This document shows positions 1-5,806 of a stretch of DNA of 5,854 bases, one piece after another. Numbering within the stretch: the first letter of the stretch is position 1; every line of letters begins with the position of its first letter. Under the pieces are notes generated by a model. It was not told the DNA's origin. It did not search any database and saw only the letters and a list, made by a program, of their open reading frames with translations. This stretch comes from Elusimicrobiota bacterium (GTDB lineage: Bacteria > Elusimicrobiota > Elusimicrobia > Elusimicrobiales > Elusimicrobiaceae): the NCBI GenBank assembly GCA_023393825.1, contig JAEXBW010000080.1:1-5854 (forward strand), in the 5' to 3' direction. A program made the position numbers and the translations under genes.

Positions 1-1323
1 TTTATACCCTATCCCGTTACAACGGGCTTTACGGCGGGTATAGCCGTTGTGCTTTTTTCCACGCAGATAAACGACTTTTTGGGCCTCGGCCTAAAAAATA
101 TTCCAAGCGAATTTTTTGCAAAGTGGACAATGTATATAAATAATCTTTCTTTTATAAACACCAACACTTTACTCGTCGGTCTTTTGGGCTTGCTTATAAT
201 TATTTTTTGGCCTAAAAAATTCAAAGCAGTTCCGGGTTCGCTTGCCGCTTTGCTTGCCACCGCCGCCACGGTTAAAATATTTAATCTTGACGTCGCCACA
301 ATCGGCAGCACATTTGGCAATATCAAAATGGCATCTTTCACTCCGCATGTCCCTAACATAACTTTTGATATGGTTATAAATTTAATCCGCCCCGCATTTA
401 CCATTGCGCTTTTGGCGGGTATAGAAAGCTTGCTTTCCGCAGTAGTTTCCGACGGTATGATAGGCAAAAAGCACCGCTCTAATATGGAACTTGTTGCCAC
501 GGGTTGCGGTAATATAGCCTCCGCAATGTTTGGCGGCTTGCCCGCCACGGGCGCCATAGCCAGAACTGCGGCCAACGTTGATAACGGCGGGCGCACACCT
601 ATTGCTGGTATAGCGCACAGCGTCTTCCTTTTTATTATGATGCTTTGCCTTATGCCTTATATCAACCTTATACCTATGACGGCGCTTGCGGTAATTTTGT
701 TTGTTGTTTCCTATAAGATGAGCGACTGGCGCAGCTTTTTGGCTTTGTTTAAAGCCCCGCTGGGCGACGTGCTTGTATTGCTTGCAACCTTTATATTAAC
801 CGTTACGCGCGACTTGGTTGTGGCGATAGAGTTCGGACTTGTGCTTGCCGCGGTACTCTTTATGAAGCGTATGTCGGAAGTTTACCACATAAGCAATATG
901 GACGACGACATTATGGACGAAGTTCGCCGTAAAGACGATATTGACCTTAAAAAAATTGCGCAGCATGTAACCGTGTACGAAATTAACGGCCCGTTCTTCT
1001 TTGGCGCGGCAAATATGTTTTTGGACACGCTTGAAAATATTAAAGACTGCAAAGTGCTTGTGCTTCGTATGAGAAGCGTCCCCGCTATGGACGCTACCGC
1101 ATACCACGCGCTGTACAGGATTTATAAACGCTGCGCGGCAAATAATATACAGATAATTTTATCCCACCCGCAGCACCAGCCTTTAAAAGTGTTGGAAAAT
1201 TATGGCTTTTTAGACATTATCGGCCGCCAAAATATCTGCAAGACGATAGACGACGCGCTTATCCGCGCGGAGGAAATTGTCAATCAGGTTTACGCGCCCA
1301 AGCCAAACCCCGCCGTAAAATAG
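1..1323 (+). CDS. SulP-family anion transporter with C-terminal STAS domain (5'-truncated by window edge)
   Basis: This is an inner-membrane SulP/SLC26-type anion carrier, a family that moves sulfate, bicarbonate or C4-dicarboxylates. The frame is open from base 1, and 440 residues are visible. The N-terminal roughly 100-130 residues are missing, judging from the family's usual length of about 550. The first residues (IPYPVTTGFTAGIAVV) match the conserved early SulP transmembrane region, so the internal GTG at 49 is not the true start. Family hallmarks are IESLLSAVVSDGM (about 141-153) and FGGLPATGAIARTAANVDNG (177-196), followed by hydrophobic segments up to about residue 290. A STAS domain covers about 321-430. 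Its MDATA segment (363-367) puts T366 where SpoIIAA-type STAS proteins carry the phosphorylated serine. The pattern resembles DauA (YchM) and BicA relatives, but the substrate cannot be told from sequence. The gene ends at a TAG codon, 20 bp before a strong hairpin terminator, so it is the last gene of its transcript. Confidence 0.93.
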   Translation, partial: FIPYPVTTGFTAGIAVVLFSTQINDFLGLGLKNIPSEFFAKWTMYINNLSFINTNTLLVGLLGLLIIIFWPKKFKAVPGSLAALLATAATVKIFNLDVATIGSTFGNIKMASFTPHVPNITFDMVINLIRPAFTIALLAGIESLLSAVVSDGMIGKKHRSNMELVATGCGNIASAMFGGLPATGAIARTAANVDNGGRTPIAGIAHSVFLFIMMLCLMPYINLIPMTALAVILFVVSYKMSDWRSFLALFKAPLGDVLVLLATFILTVTRDLVVAIEFGLVLAAVLFMKRMSEVYHISNMDDDIMDEVRRKDDIDLKKIAQHVTVYEINGPFFFGAANMFLDTLENIKDCKVLVLRMRSVPAMDATAYHALYRIYKRCAANNIQIILSHPQHQPLKVLENYGFLDIIGRQNICKTIDDALIRAEEIVNQVYAPKPNPAVK

Positions 1324-1343
1324 CGCAAGAATTCAAACAAAAT

Positions 1344-1381
1344 AAAAAGCCGCTTCTTTTAAAAAAAGAGGCGGCTTTTTT
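1344..1381. terminator. Bidirectional rho-independent terminator between convergent genes
   Basis: AAAAAGCCGC (1344-1353) pairs with GCGGCTTTTT (1371-1380). The inner arms TTCTTTT (1354-1360) and AAAAGAG (1364-1370) extend the helix, with one G-T pair and a three-base A loop. The flanking T run serves the + strand and the A run serves the - strand, so the hairpin can end both the SulP transcript and the DUF2147 transcript. It lies between the two stop codons at 1323 and 1409. Confidence 0.9.
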
Positions 1382-1408
1382 ACTGTCCTAAATATTGTTC
1401 GGCTTGGG

Positions 1409-1921
1409 TTATTTAACCTGCGGTATAACGGGCTTAAAAGCTTTTATATCAGGCACGGCAAATCCTGTGGGAAAGCCTGCGGGATTAAAAGGATGCCACG
1501 TTTGATTTTTGCCAAACGGCCCAATCTTGCCGCGCACAATCAAATCTCCGTTTTGGGCAAGCCAAATTTCCGCATTGTAAATTTTACCTTTGGGCGGGTT
1601 TAATATTTTGCCGTTTTTATATTTACCGTCTTCGCCCTTGGCCATATCCCAAATAAAGTCCAAACCGCAATAGGCGGGATTGCCTGCCACTTTATCGGCC
1701 TTTCTCTTTTGGGCGTAAATGGTGTCGCGTACGGTTTTGCCGTCTTCTTCGTACGTAAGCAGTATTCTGCCGTATATTTTGCCGTTATATTCGTAAACGG
1801 CGGTAATGCTTTTGGGTTTATTGGTTTCGTCGTCTATCGTCTGCCAAAACCCTGTTATTCCTGCTGCTGCCGCATAAACCGTAAACAAAAGGCTTAAGGC
1901 GGTAAGTGTGAGTTTTTTCAT
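1409..1921 (-). CDS. Exported DUF2147-family protein
   Basis: This is a 170-residue protein of the DUF2147 family, small secreted or periplasmic proteins whose biochemical role is not established. The ATG at 1921 is chosen because AAAGGAG sits just upstream and because translation opens with a classic signal peptide: MKK, then a hydrophobic stretch, then YAAAA, with likely cleavage near residue 20. A longer open frame back to a TTG near 1996 would destroy the signal peptide and overlap the promoter. Family features are GFW (24-26) followed by DDETNKPKSIT (30-40), YEYNGKIYGRI (43-53), CGLDFIWDM (85-93), NGKILNPPKGKIYNAEIWL (103-121) and LIVRGKIGPFGKNQTW (127-142). There is no lipobox, and C85 is the only cysteine of the mature protein. 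The gene is monocistronic, convergent with the SulP gene and divergent from serC. Confidence 0.88.
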   Translation of the reverse strand: MKKLTLTALSLLFTVYAAAAGITGFWQTIDDETNKPKSITAVYEYNGKIYGRILLTYEEDGKTVRDTIYAQKRKADKVAGNPAYCGLDFIWDMAKGEDGKYKNGKILNPPKGKIYNAEIWLAQNGDLIVRGKIGPFGKNQTWHPFNPAGFPTGFAVPDIKAFKPVIPQVK

Positions 1922-1977
1922 AATAACTCCTTTGGGGGTTCTAATAGCCCCGTGTCTTTGGGGAGGGTGTACATCCC
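1922..1977 (-). promoter_or_regulatory. DUF2147 mRNA leader with ribosome binding site and short alternative G/C hairpins
   Basis: Read on the - strand, the leader carries AAAGGAG about seven bases before the ATG. Upstream of it three short G/C blocks alternate: CCCC (complement of 1960-1963), GGGG (complement of 1948-1951) and CCCCC (complement of 1934-1938). The middle G block can pair with either C block, but not with both. A further GGG/CCC pair is possible at 1965-1977. Each stem is only four base pairs or so, so folding in the cell is uncertain. Only the ribosome binding site is solid. Confidence 0.35.
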
Positions 1978-1986
1978 GCAAAAAAA

Positions 1987-1995
1987 ATGATACCA
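1987..1995 (-). promoter_or_regulatory. Candidate extended -10 promoter for the DUF2147 gene
   Basis: On the - strand the bases read TGG-TATCAT, an extended -10 (TGN plus a near-consensus hexamer). The expected -35 position (about 2010-2015) reads GGGATA, a poor match, so recognition would lean on the TGN element. This places the transcript start near 1980, leaving a leader of roughly 59 bases. Confidence 0.4.
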
Positions 1996-2017
1996 AATAA
2001 ATATCTTCTTATCCCGC

Positions 2018-2048
2018 TTGCTTTTGTCCGTTTGTAAAGTGCTACAAT
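2018..2048 (+). promoter_or_regulatory. Candidate sigma-70-type promoter of the serC-serA-DUF1015 operon
   Basis: TGC-TACAAT at 2040-2048 is an extended -10 one base off TATAAT. TTGCTT at 2018-2023 is a possible -35 with a rather long 19-bp spacer. The start site would fall near 2055, giving a short leader of about 24 bases. The candidate lies back to back with the opposing DUF2147 promoter. Confidence 0.5.
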
Positions 2049-2067
2049 ATACCAATACACTGTACAC

Positions 2068-2075
2068 AGAGGTGA
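2068..2075 (+). promoter_or_regulatory. Ribosome binding site of serC
   Basis: AGAGGTGA is a near-perfect Shine-Dalgarno sequence three bases before the ATG at 2079 (about six from the GAGG core). It supports that start codon. Confidence 0.7.
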
Positions 2076-2078
2076 GTT

Positions 2079-3245
2079 ATGAGCATTAACTTAGAAAAAG
2101 ATAAACTTCCTAAATCCACTTTTACCTGCGGCCCTTCGCAGGGTCATCCGCAAATCAGACAGATACCCGTTTCCCAAATGTCTTTTGAACGCAGCCACCG
2201 CGCAGGCGACCTTACTGAAAAAGGCCTTTATAAAGAAGCTACAGAAAATTTAAGAACTTTACTCGGCATTCCCTCCGACTATACAATAATTTTTTACCAC
2301 GGCGGCGCAACGCCCGCTTTGGACGCCGTTACTTGGAATTTAACTAAAGATTCTATATCAGGTTTAAACTTTGGCGCGTTCTCTAAACTTTGGTGCGCGC
2401 AGATAGCCGCCGTACTTGATGAATCCGTAAAAAAAGATTTCAAAAAACCTGCGGATGGGGAATTCTTCCCTAAGGAAAAGCCCGACTATAAAGCCAGCCT
2501 TGTAGTGCTTACCCCTAACGAAACCTCAACAGGCACGCAAATCCCCGACGATTACCTTAAAGAAGCCTGGGCGCAAAAAGGGCCTGATACCTTAATCGCG
2601 TGGGACTGCACAAGCTGCGCGGGCGGCCGTGATTTGCCCAAAGGTATTTACGATGTTATGCTCTTTTCCATGCAAAAATGTTTTGGCGTCGGCGGCGGCA
2701 GCAGCGTTTTGATTATGAGCCCCAAAGCCATCGCACGCGTGGCGGAAGTTAAACAAACAAGGCGCATACCTTACTCTTTAGATTTATCGGAAGCTATAGA
2801 AAGAGCGCAAACAAAATGCCAAACATTAAACACCCCTTCCACCATAAATATATGGATGTTTAACGAAGCCTGCAAGTGGATGCTTGCGCACGGCGGTCTG
2901 CCCGCTATGGACGCGCTCTGCCGCAAACACGCGCAGTATCTTTGGGATTTTGCCGCTAAAACGGATTACCTTGCCCCTCTTATTAAAGAACCCGCAAACC
3001 GCTCCTATACCACGGTAACGCTTGCGGTTACGGACCCTGCAATAAAAGATGCGGATATTTCCGCCGCGCTTAAAGCAACGGGCCTGCCTAACCTTGCCGA
3101 CGGTATTAAAAAATATAATTCCGTAAAGCAAAGTTCCGTCAGAATAGCGTGCTTCCCTTTTGTTGATATAAACGGAACGGAAGAATACGAAAAACTTATG
3201 AACGCCGTAGACTTAATTGTAAAAGACATCAGGAGCGCAAAATGA
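2079..3245 (+). CDS. serC: Phosphoserine aminotransferase, actinobacterial/mycobacterial-type
   Basis: This cytosolic PLP enzyme transaminates 3-phosphohydroxypyruvate with glutamate to give O-phosphoserine, the second step of the phosphorylated serine pathway. At 388 residues it is slightly long for the family. Landmarks are TCGPS near the N-terminus (16-20), SHRAGD (39-44), the GGAT phosphate-cup motif (75-78), NETSTG (147-152), D176 in AWDCTS (expected to contact the PLP pyridine nitrogen), K200 in SMQKCFG (the Schiff-base lysine), NTPST (251-255) and VRIACFPFVD near the C-terminus. By recall, the order and wording of these motifs match the Mycobacterium SerC branch rather than the E. coli branch. 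It is the first gene of a three-gene operon, with its own promoter candidate and ribosome binding site. Its TGA stop overlaps the serA ATG. No key residue is missing. Confidence 0.95.
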   Translation: MSINLEKDKLPKSTFTCGPSQGHPQIRQIPVSQMSFERSHRAGDLTEKGLYKEATENLRTLLGIPSDYTIIFYHGGATPALDAVTWNLTKDSISGLNFGAFSKLWCAQIAAVLDESVKKDFKKPADGEFFPKEKPDYKASLVVLTPNETSTGTQIPDDYLKEAWAQKGPDTLIAWDCTSCAGGRDLPKGIYDVMLFSMQKCFGVGGGSSVLIMSPKAIARVAEVKQTRRIPYSLDLSEAIERAQTKCQTLNTPSTINIWMFNEACKWMLAHGGLPAMDALCRKHAQYLWDFAAKTDYLAPLIKEPANRSYTTVTLAVTDPAIKDADISAALKATGLPNLADGIKKYNSVKQSSVRIACFPFVDINGTEEYEKLMNAVDLIVKDIRSAK

Positions 3246-4192
3246 ACATACTTATAGCAGATAAATTTCCCGCACATTGGATTGACGCTTTAAAAGCGGA
3301 CCATAAAGTAACCTATACGCCTGCATTGGACGAAAACACTTTAGCCTCCGCCGTTGCCGACGCAGAAGTTTTGATAGTAAGAAGTACAAAGGTAAATAAA
3401 GCCGCTATATCCGCCGCCCCTGCTTTAAAACTTATTATAAGAGCTGGCGCCGGTTATGACACCATTGATACCGCCTTTGCCAAAGAAAAGAATATAGGCG
3501 TTTGCACCTGCCCCGCCACCAACTCCATCGCCGTGGCGGAACTTGCAATAGGCTTAATGCTCGCCTTAGACAGACGCATCTGCGATAACGTATCGGATTT
3601 GCGCCAAGGCAAGTGGAACAAAAACGAATACAGCAAAGCCAAAGGTATTTACGGCAGCACAATGGGCATTTTGGGCCTTGGTAATATTGGTAAGGAAGTT
3701 AACAAACGCGCGCAGGCTTTTGGTATGAAGGTTATCGCGTGCGACCCTACCGCCTCGGAAGAACTTATGCACGCTTTAGGCGTGGAGAAAGTTAACGATA
3801 TTTATACGCTTGCCGCAAAGGCCGATGTTATAAGCGTTCACTTACCGGGAACGCCCGAAACCAATGGCGTTTTTAACAAAAAGTTTTTTGACGCTATGAA
3901 GCCCGGCGCAACTTTTATAAACACCTCGCGCGGCAGTCTTGTAAACACGGCTGACTTAATTGAAGCCTTAAAAGCAGGCAAAATTAAAGCAGGCGTTGAC
4001 GTGTACGAAAAAGAACCTAAAGCCGACGACAAAACTTTTGATTTTACTCCCTTTGAAGGCCTTGCAAACTTTTACGGTACGCATCACATAGGCGCATCTA
4101 CCGACCAAGCGCAAGACGCTGTTGCCAAGCGCGCGGTGGATATTGTTAAAGCCTATGCCGAAAAGAAAGAATATTTATACAGGGTTAATTAA
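3242..4192 (+). CDS. serA: D-3-phosphoglycerate dehydrogenase, short form without ACT domain
   Basis: This NAD-dependent D-2-hydroxyacid dehydrogenase oxidises 3-phosphoglycerate to 3-phosphohydroxypyruvate, the first committed step of serine synthesis. It has 316 residues. The substrate-side segment is IVRSTK (45-50), then RAGAGYDTID (67-76). The NAD-binding loop is GLGNIGK (145-151), with the ribose-binding acid D168 after the next strand. The catalytic set is complete: R230 in NTSRG, E258 in DVYEKEP, and H282 in HHIGAST. The protein stops right after the catalytic core, so the ASB and ACT domains that give serine feedback in longer SerA proteins are absent. The start overlaps the serC stop as ATGA, with AGGAG at 3231-3235 inside the serC end, which suggests translational coupling. 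Fold alone cannot exclude another 2-hydroxyacid substrate, but pairing with serC makes SerA by far the best call. Confidence 0.93.
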   Translation: MNILIADKFPAHWIDALKADHKVTYTPALDENTLASAVADAEVLIVRSTKVNKAAISAAPALKLIIRAGAGYDTIDTAFAKEKNIGVCTCPATNSIAVAELAIGLMLALDRRICDNVSDLRQGKWNKNEYSKAKGIYGSTMGILGLGNIGKEVNKRAQAFGMKVIACDPTASEELMHALGVEKVNDIYTLAAKADVISVHLPGTPETNGVFNKKFFDAMKPGATFINTSRGSLVNTADLIEALKAGKIKAGVDVYEKEPKADDKTFDFTPFEGLANFYGTHHIGASTDQAQDAVAKRAVDIVKAYAEKKEYLYRVN

Positions 4193-5425
4193 ATGGCTAT
4201 CGTAAAACCTTTTAAAGCGTACAGGCCCAAGGACAATGCTGATAAAATAGCTTGTCCTCCGTACGATGTTTTAAACTCGGCGGAAGCGGCAAAAATGGCG
4301 GAGGGTAATCCTTTATCCTTCCTCCACGTGGACAAGGCGGAAATTGACCTTCCCGCCGATATTGACTTGTACGACGACCGCGTTTATGCCAAAGCCAAAG
4401 AAAATTTGGATAACTTTATAGCAGATGGCGTATTAAAGCAGGAGCAGAAACCCTGCTATTATGTTTACGCCCAAACTATGGACGGCAGAACGCAGTACGG
4501 TATTGTAGCGGCAACCTCGTGCGAGGAATACGATAAAGGCATAATCCGCCGCCACGAACTTACCCGTAAAGATAAGGAAGAAGACCGCACCCGCCATATA
4601 GAAACTTTGCAGGCTACAACAGGCCCCGTCTTTCTGGCCTATCCCGACGATAAATATATAGATTTTGTTGTTGCTAAAACTGCCGCTAAAAACCCCGAGT
4701 ACGATTTTACGGCAGACGACGGCATACGCCACCGCGTGTGGATTATGTACGAGGAAGAGGATATAAAAGTTGTCCAAAACGCTTTTGCCAAAAAGCCCGT
4801 GCTTTATATTGCCGACGGGCATCACCGTTCTGCTGCGGCTTCCGCCTGTGCGCGCAAAAGACGCGCGGCAGATACGCTGGCCCCCGCAAGTTCAAGCTAC
4901 AACTTTTTTCTGTCGGTTATCTTTCCCGCCAGCCAGCTTTATATTATGGCTTATAACCGCTTGGTAAAAGATTTAAACGGCAAAACGCCCGCGCAGTTTT
5001 TGGCCGCTTTGCAAAATGTTTTTACGGTGGAAAAGACCGACTTAAAAGTGCCGCCCGCCCTGCATCAGGTTTGTATTTATATGGGCAGGCAATGGTATCT
5101 TTTAACTGCAAAACCTTCCGCCTTTGACGCGGCTGACCCCGTTGCGGCTTTGGACGTTAGCATTCTGCAGGAAAATGTTTTAAGCCCGCTCTTGGGCATA
5201 CAGGACCCGCGCACAGACAAGCGTATCAGCTTTGTCGGCGGTATACGCGGCACGGGCGAGTTGGAAGATAAGGTTAACGGCGGCAAGTACGCTGTGGCGT
5301 TTTCTATGTTTCCGACATCTATAGAGGAGCTTTTTAAGGTGGCGGATGCTAGGTTGATTATGCCGCCTAAGTCTACTTGGTTTGAGCCGAAGCTGCGCAG
5401 CGGCCTGCTTGTATATAAGTATTAG
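4193..5425 (+). CDS. DUF1015-family protein; candidate serine/phosphoserine phosphotransferase
   Basis: This 410-residue, apparently cytosolic protein has no signal peptide or membrane segment. It belongs to DUF1015, whose members are often found beside serA and serC. Conserved blocks are VKPFKAYRP (4-12), CPPYDVLN (21-28), a charged segment RRHELTRKDKEEDRTRH (119-135), YIADGHHRSAAA (205-216) and a C-terminal MPPKSTWFEPKLRSGLLVY (390-408). By recall, the DGHHR and PPKST-like motifs resemble SerK, the ParB/Srx-like free-serine kinase of Thermococcus. A phosphotransfer role on serine or phosphoserine is therefore an inference, not a demonstrated function. The ATG follows the serA TAA with no gap, and AGGG at 4181-4184 lies inside the serA end, so the gene depends on the upstream transcript and probably on coupled translation. 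No serB-like gene is present in the window. The family assignment is firm; the activity is open. Confidence 0.88.
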   Translation: MAIVKPFKAYRPKDNADKIACPPYDVLNSAEAAKMAEGNPLSFLHVDKAEIDLPADIDLYDDRVYAKAKENLDNFIADGVLKQEQKPCYYVYAQTMDGRTQYGIVAATSCEEYDKGIIRRHELTRKDKEEDRTRHIETLQATTGPVFLAYPDDKYIDFVVAKTAAKNPEYDFTADDGIRHRVWIMYEEEDIKVVQNAFAKKPVLYIADGHHRSAAASACARKRRAADTLAPASSSYNFFLSVIFPASQLYIMAYNRLVKDLNGKTPAQFLAALQNVFTVEKTDLKVPPALHQVCIYMGRQWYLLTAKPSAFDAADPVAALDVSILQENVLSPLLGIQDPRTDKRISFVGGIRGTGELEDKVNGGKYAVAFSMFPTSIEELFKVADARLIMPPKSTWFEPKLRSGLLVYKY

Positions 5426-5430
5426 TAATA

Positions 5431-5460
5431 AAATCCCCGTTAGGAATAACGGGGATTTTT
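5431..5460 (+). terminator. Rho-independent terminator of the serC-serA-DUF1015 operon
   Basis: AAATCCCCGTTA (5431-5442) pairs perfectly with TAACGGGGATTT (5447-5458) around a GGAA loop of GNRA type, and the T run 5456-5460 follows. It begins five bases after the DUF1015 stop. The A run on the left means it could also act on the opposite strand. Confidence 0.93.
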
Positions 5461-5509
5461 AATTTGTTCTGCTCGGGCTGGCTAAAGCTAGCAATTTGTT
5501 ATCTTTGGT

Positions 5510-5595
5510 TTATTTTCGGTTTTTTAGCCGCATCGGATATTCGGGGCTAGCCGCCCGCTCTTGATATACCTTGCGGCGAAGAAAACCGAAAATAA
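5510..5595. repeat. Long imperfect inverted repeat (possible structured RNA or small non-autonomous repeat element)
   Basis: TTATTTTCGGTTTT (5510-5523) is the exact reverse complement of AAAACCGAAAATAA (5582-5595). After a short interruption the helix continues with GCCGC (5527-5531) against GCGGC (5573-5577), and CGGG (5542-5545) can pair with CCCG (5554-5557) near the tip. The result is a stem-loop of about 86 bases. It is not followed by a T run on the + strand, so it is not a standard terminator. It could be a hairpin repeat element, a small RNA or the remnant of a mobile element. Confidence 0.6.
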
Positions 5596-5609
5596 CCTCA
5601 AATCTATCC

Positions 5610-5681
5610 AAATCACGCCGCCAATCTACAAAAGTGTTCTTCGGCGAACGGCATTCATAAAAATCACGCGGGCTAATCTAC
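5610..5681. repeat. Pair of degenerate direct repeats, about 50 bp apart
   Basis: AAATCACGC, four bases, AATCTACA at 5610-5630 is repeated as AAATCACGC, five bases, AATCTACA at 5661-5681. On the - strand both copies are followed at variable distance by TTCGCCG (5647-5641 after the first, 5580-5574 after the second). The pair therefore looks like two diverged copies of a longer unit, the second of which merges into the neighbouring inverted repeat. Confidence 0.55.
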
Positions 5682-5719
5682 AGCTTTATTCCATTTTTTA
5701 AATACCTGCCAATACCTTT

Positions 5720-5739
5720 AAATCTCTAAATCTCTAAAT
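5720..5739. repeat. Short tandem repeat AAATCTCT x 2.5
   Basis: AAATCTCT occurs at 5720-5727 and 5728-5735, followed by AAAT at 5736-5739. It is a simple tandem repeat upstream of the promoter candidate of the last gene. The copy number could vary between strains, but no function is evident. Confidence 0.6.
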
Positions 5740-5749
5740 TTCCTTTATT

Positions 5750-5779
5750 TTGTATAGTTTATGAAATAGCTGTGATACT
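5750..5779 (+). promoter_or_regulatory. Candidate promoter of the gene starting at 5815
   Basis: TTGTAT (5750-5755) and GATACT (5774-5779) are separated by 18 bp, and the -10 is preceded by TGT, giving an extended -10. The transcript would start near 5786, within or just before the hairpin at the ribosome binding site. TATAGT at 5753-5758 is an overlapping alternative -10. Confidence 0.4.
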
Positions 5780-5783
5780 TTTT

Positions 5784-5806
5784 CCGCCCATGCGTAGTAT
5801 GGGTGG
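5784..5806 (+). promoter_or_regulatory. Hairpin overlapping the ribosome binding site of the last gene
   Basis: CCGCCCAT (5784-5791) pairs with ATGGGTGG (5799-5806), with one G-T pair and a seven-base loop. The right arm takes the first two bases of the GGAGG Shine-Dalgarno core (5805-5809), so a folded hairpin would partly mask ribosome access. If transcription starts downstream of 5784, the stem would be shortened. Confidence 0.4.

Noticed and set aside
49..51. GTG at 49 as the start of the SulP gene
   Set aside because: The frame is open upstream to base 1, and the preceding residues match the conserved SulP transmembrane sequence.
9..596. A 195-codon open frame on the - strand inside the SulP gene
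   Set aside because: It lies antisense to strongly conserved SulP motifs, its translation has no recognisable family, and it has no ribosome binding site; it is a codon-bias shadow.
1922..1996. N-terminal extension of the DUF2147 gene to a TTG at 1996
   Set aside because: It would bury the signal peptide inside the protein, overlaps the -10 candidate, and ignores the good AAAGGAG before the ATG at 1921.
2049..2078. Serine-responsive riboswitch or leader-peptide attenuator before serC
   Set aside because: The leader is only about 24 bases by the best promoter call, with no serine-rich peptide and no terminator hairpin.
4433..4825. A 130-codon open frame on the - strand inside the DUF1015 gene
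   Set aside because: It is antisense to conserved DUF1015 blocks, has no recognisable domain, and has no start signals.
5477..5492. Hairpin GCTGGC-taaa-GCTAGC as a second terminator
   Set aside because: The stem is only six pairs with a G-T wobble, and the following AATTTGTT is not a convincing T run; the strong terminator just upstream already does the job.
5527..5630. A short - strand frame of about 35 codons through the inverted repeat
   Set aside because: It is bounded by stops, has no ATG and no ribosome binding site, and is better explained by the repeat structure; it could at most be a remnant of a decayed coding sequence.
5610..5739. CRISPR array
   Set aside because: There are only two diverged copies of the 21-22 bp repeat, with internal length change, and the octamer has no spacers; no cas gene is present.
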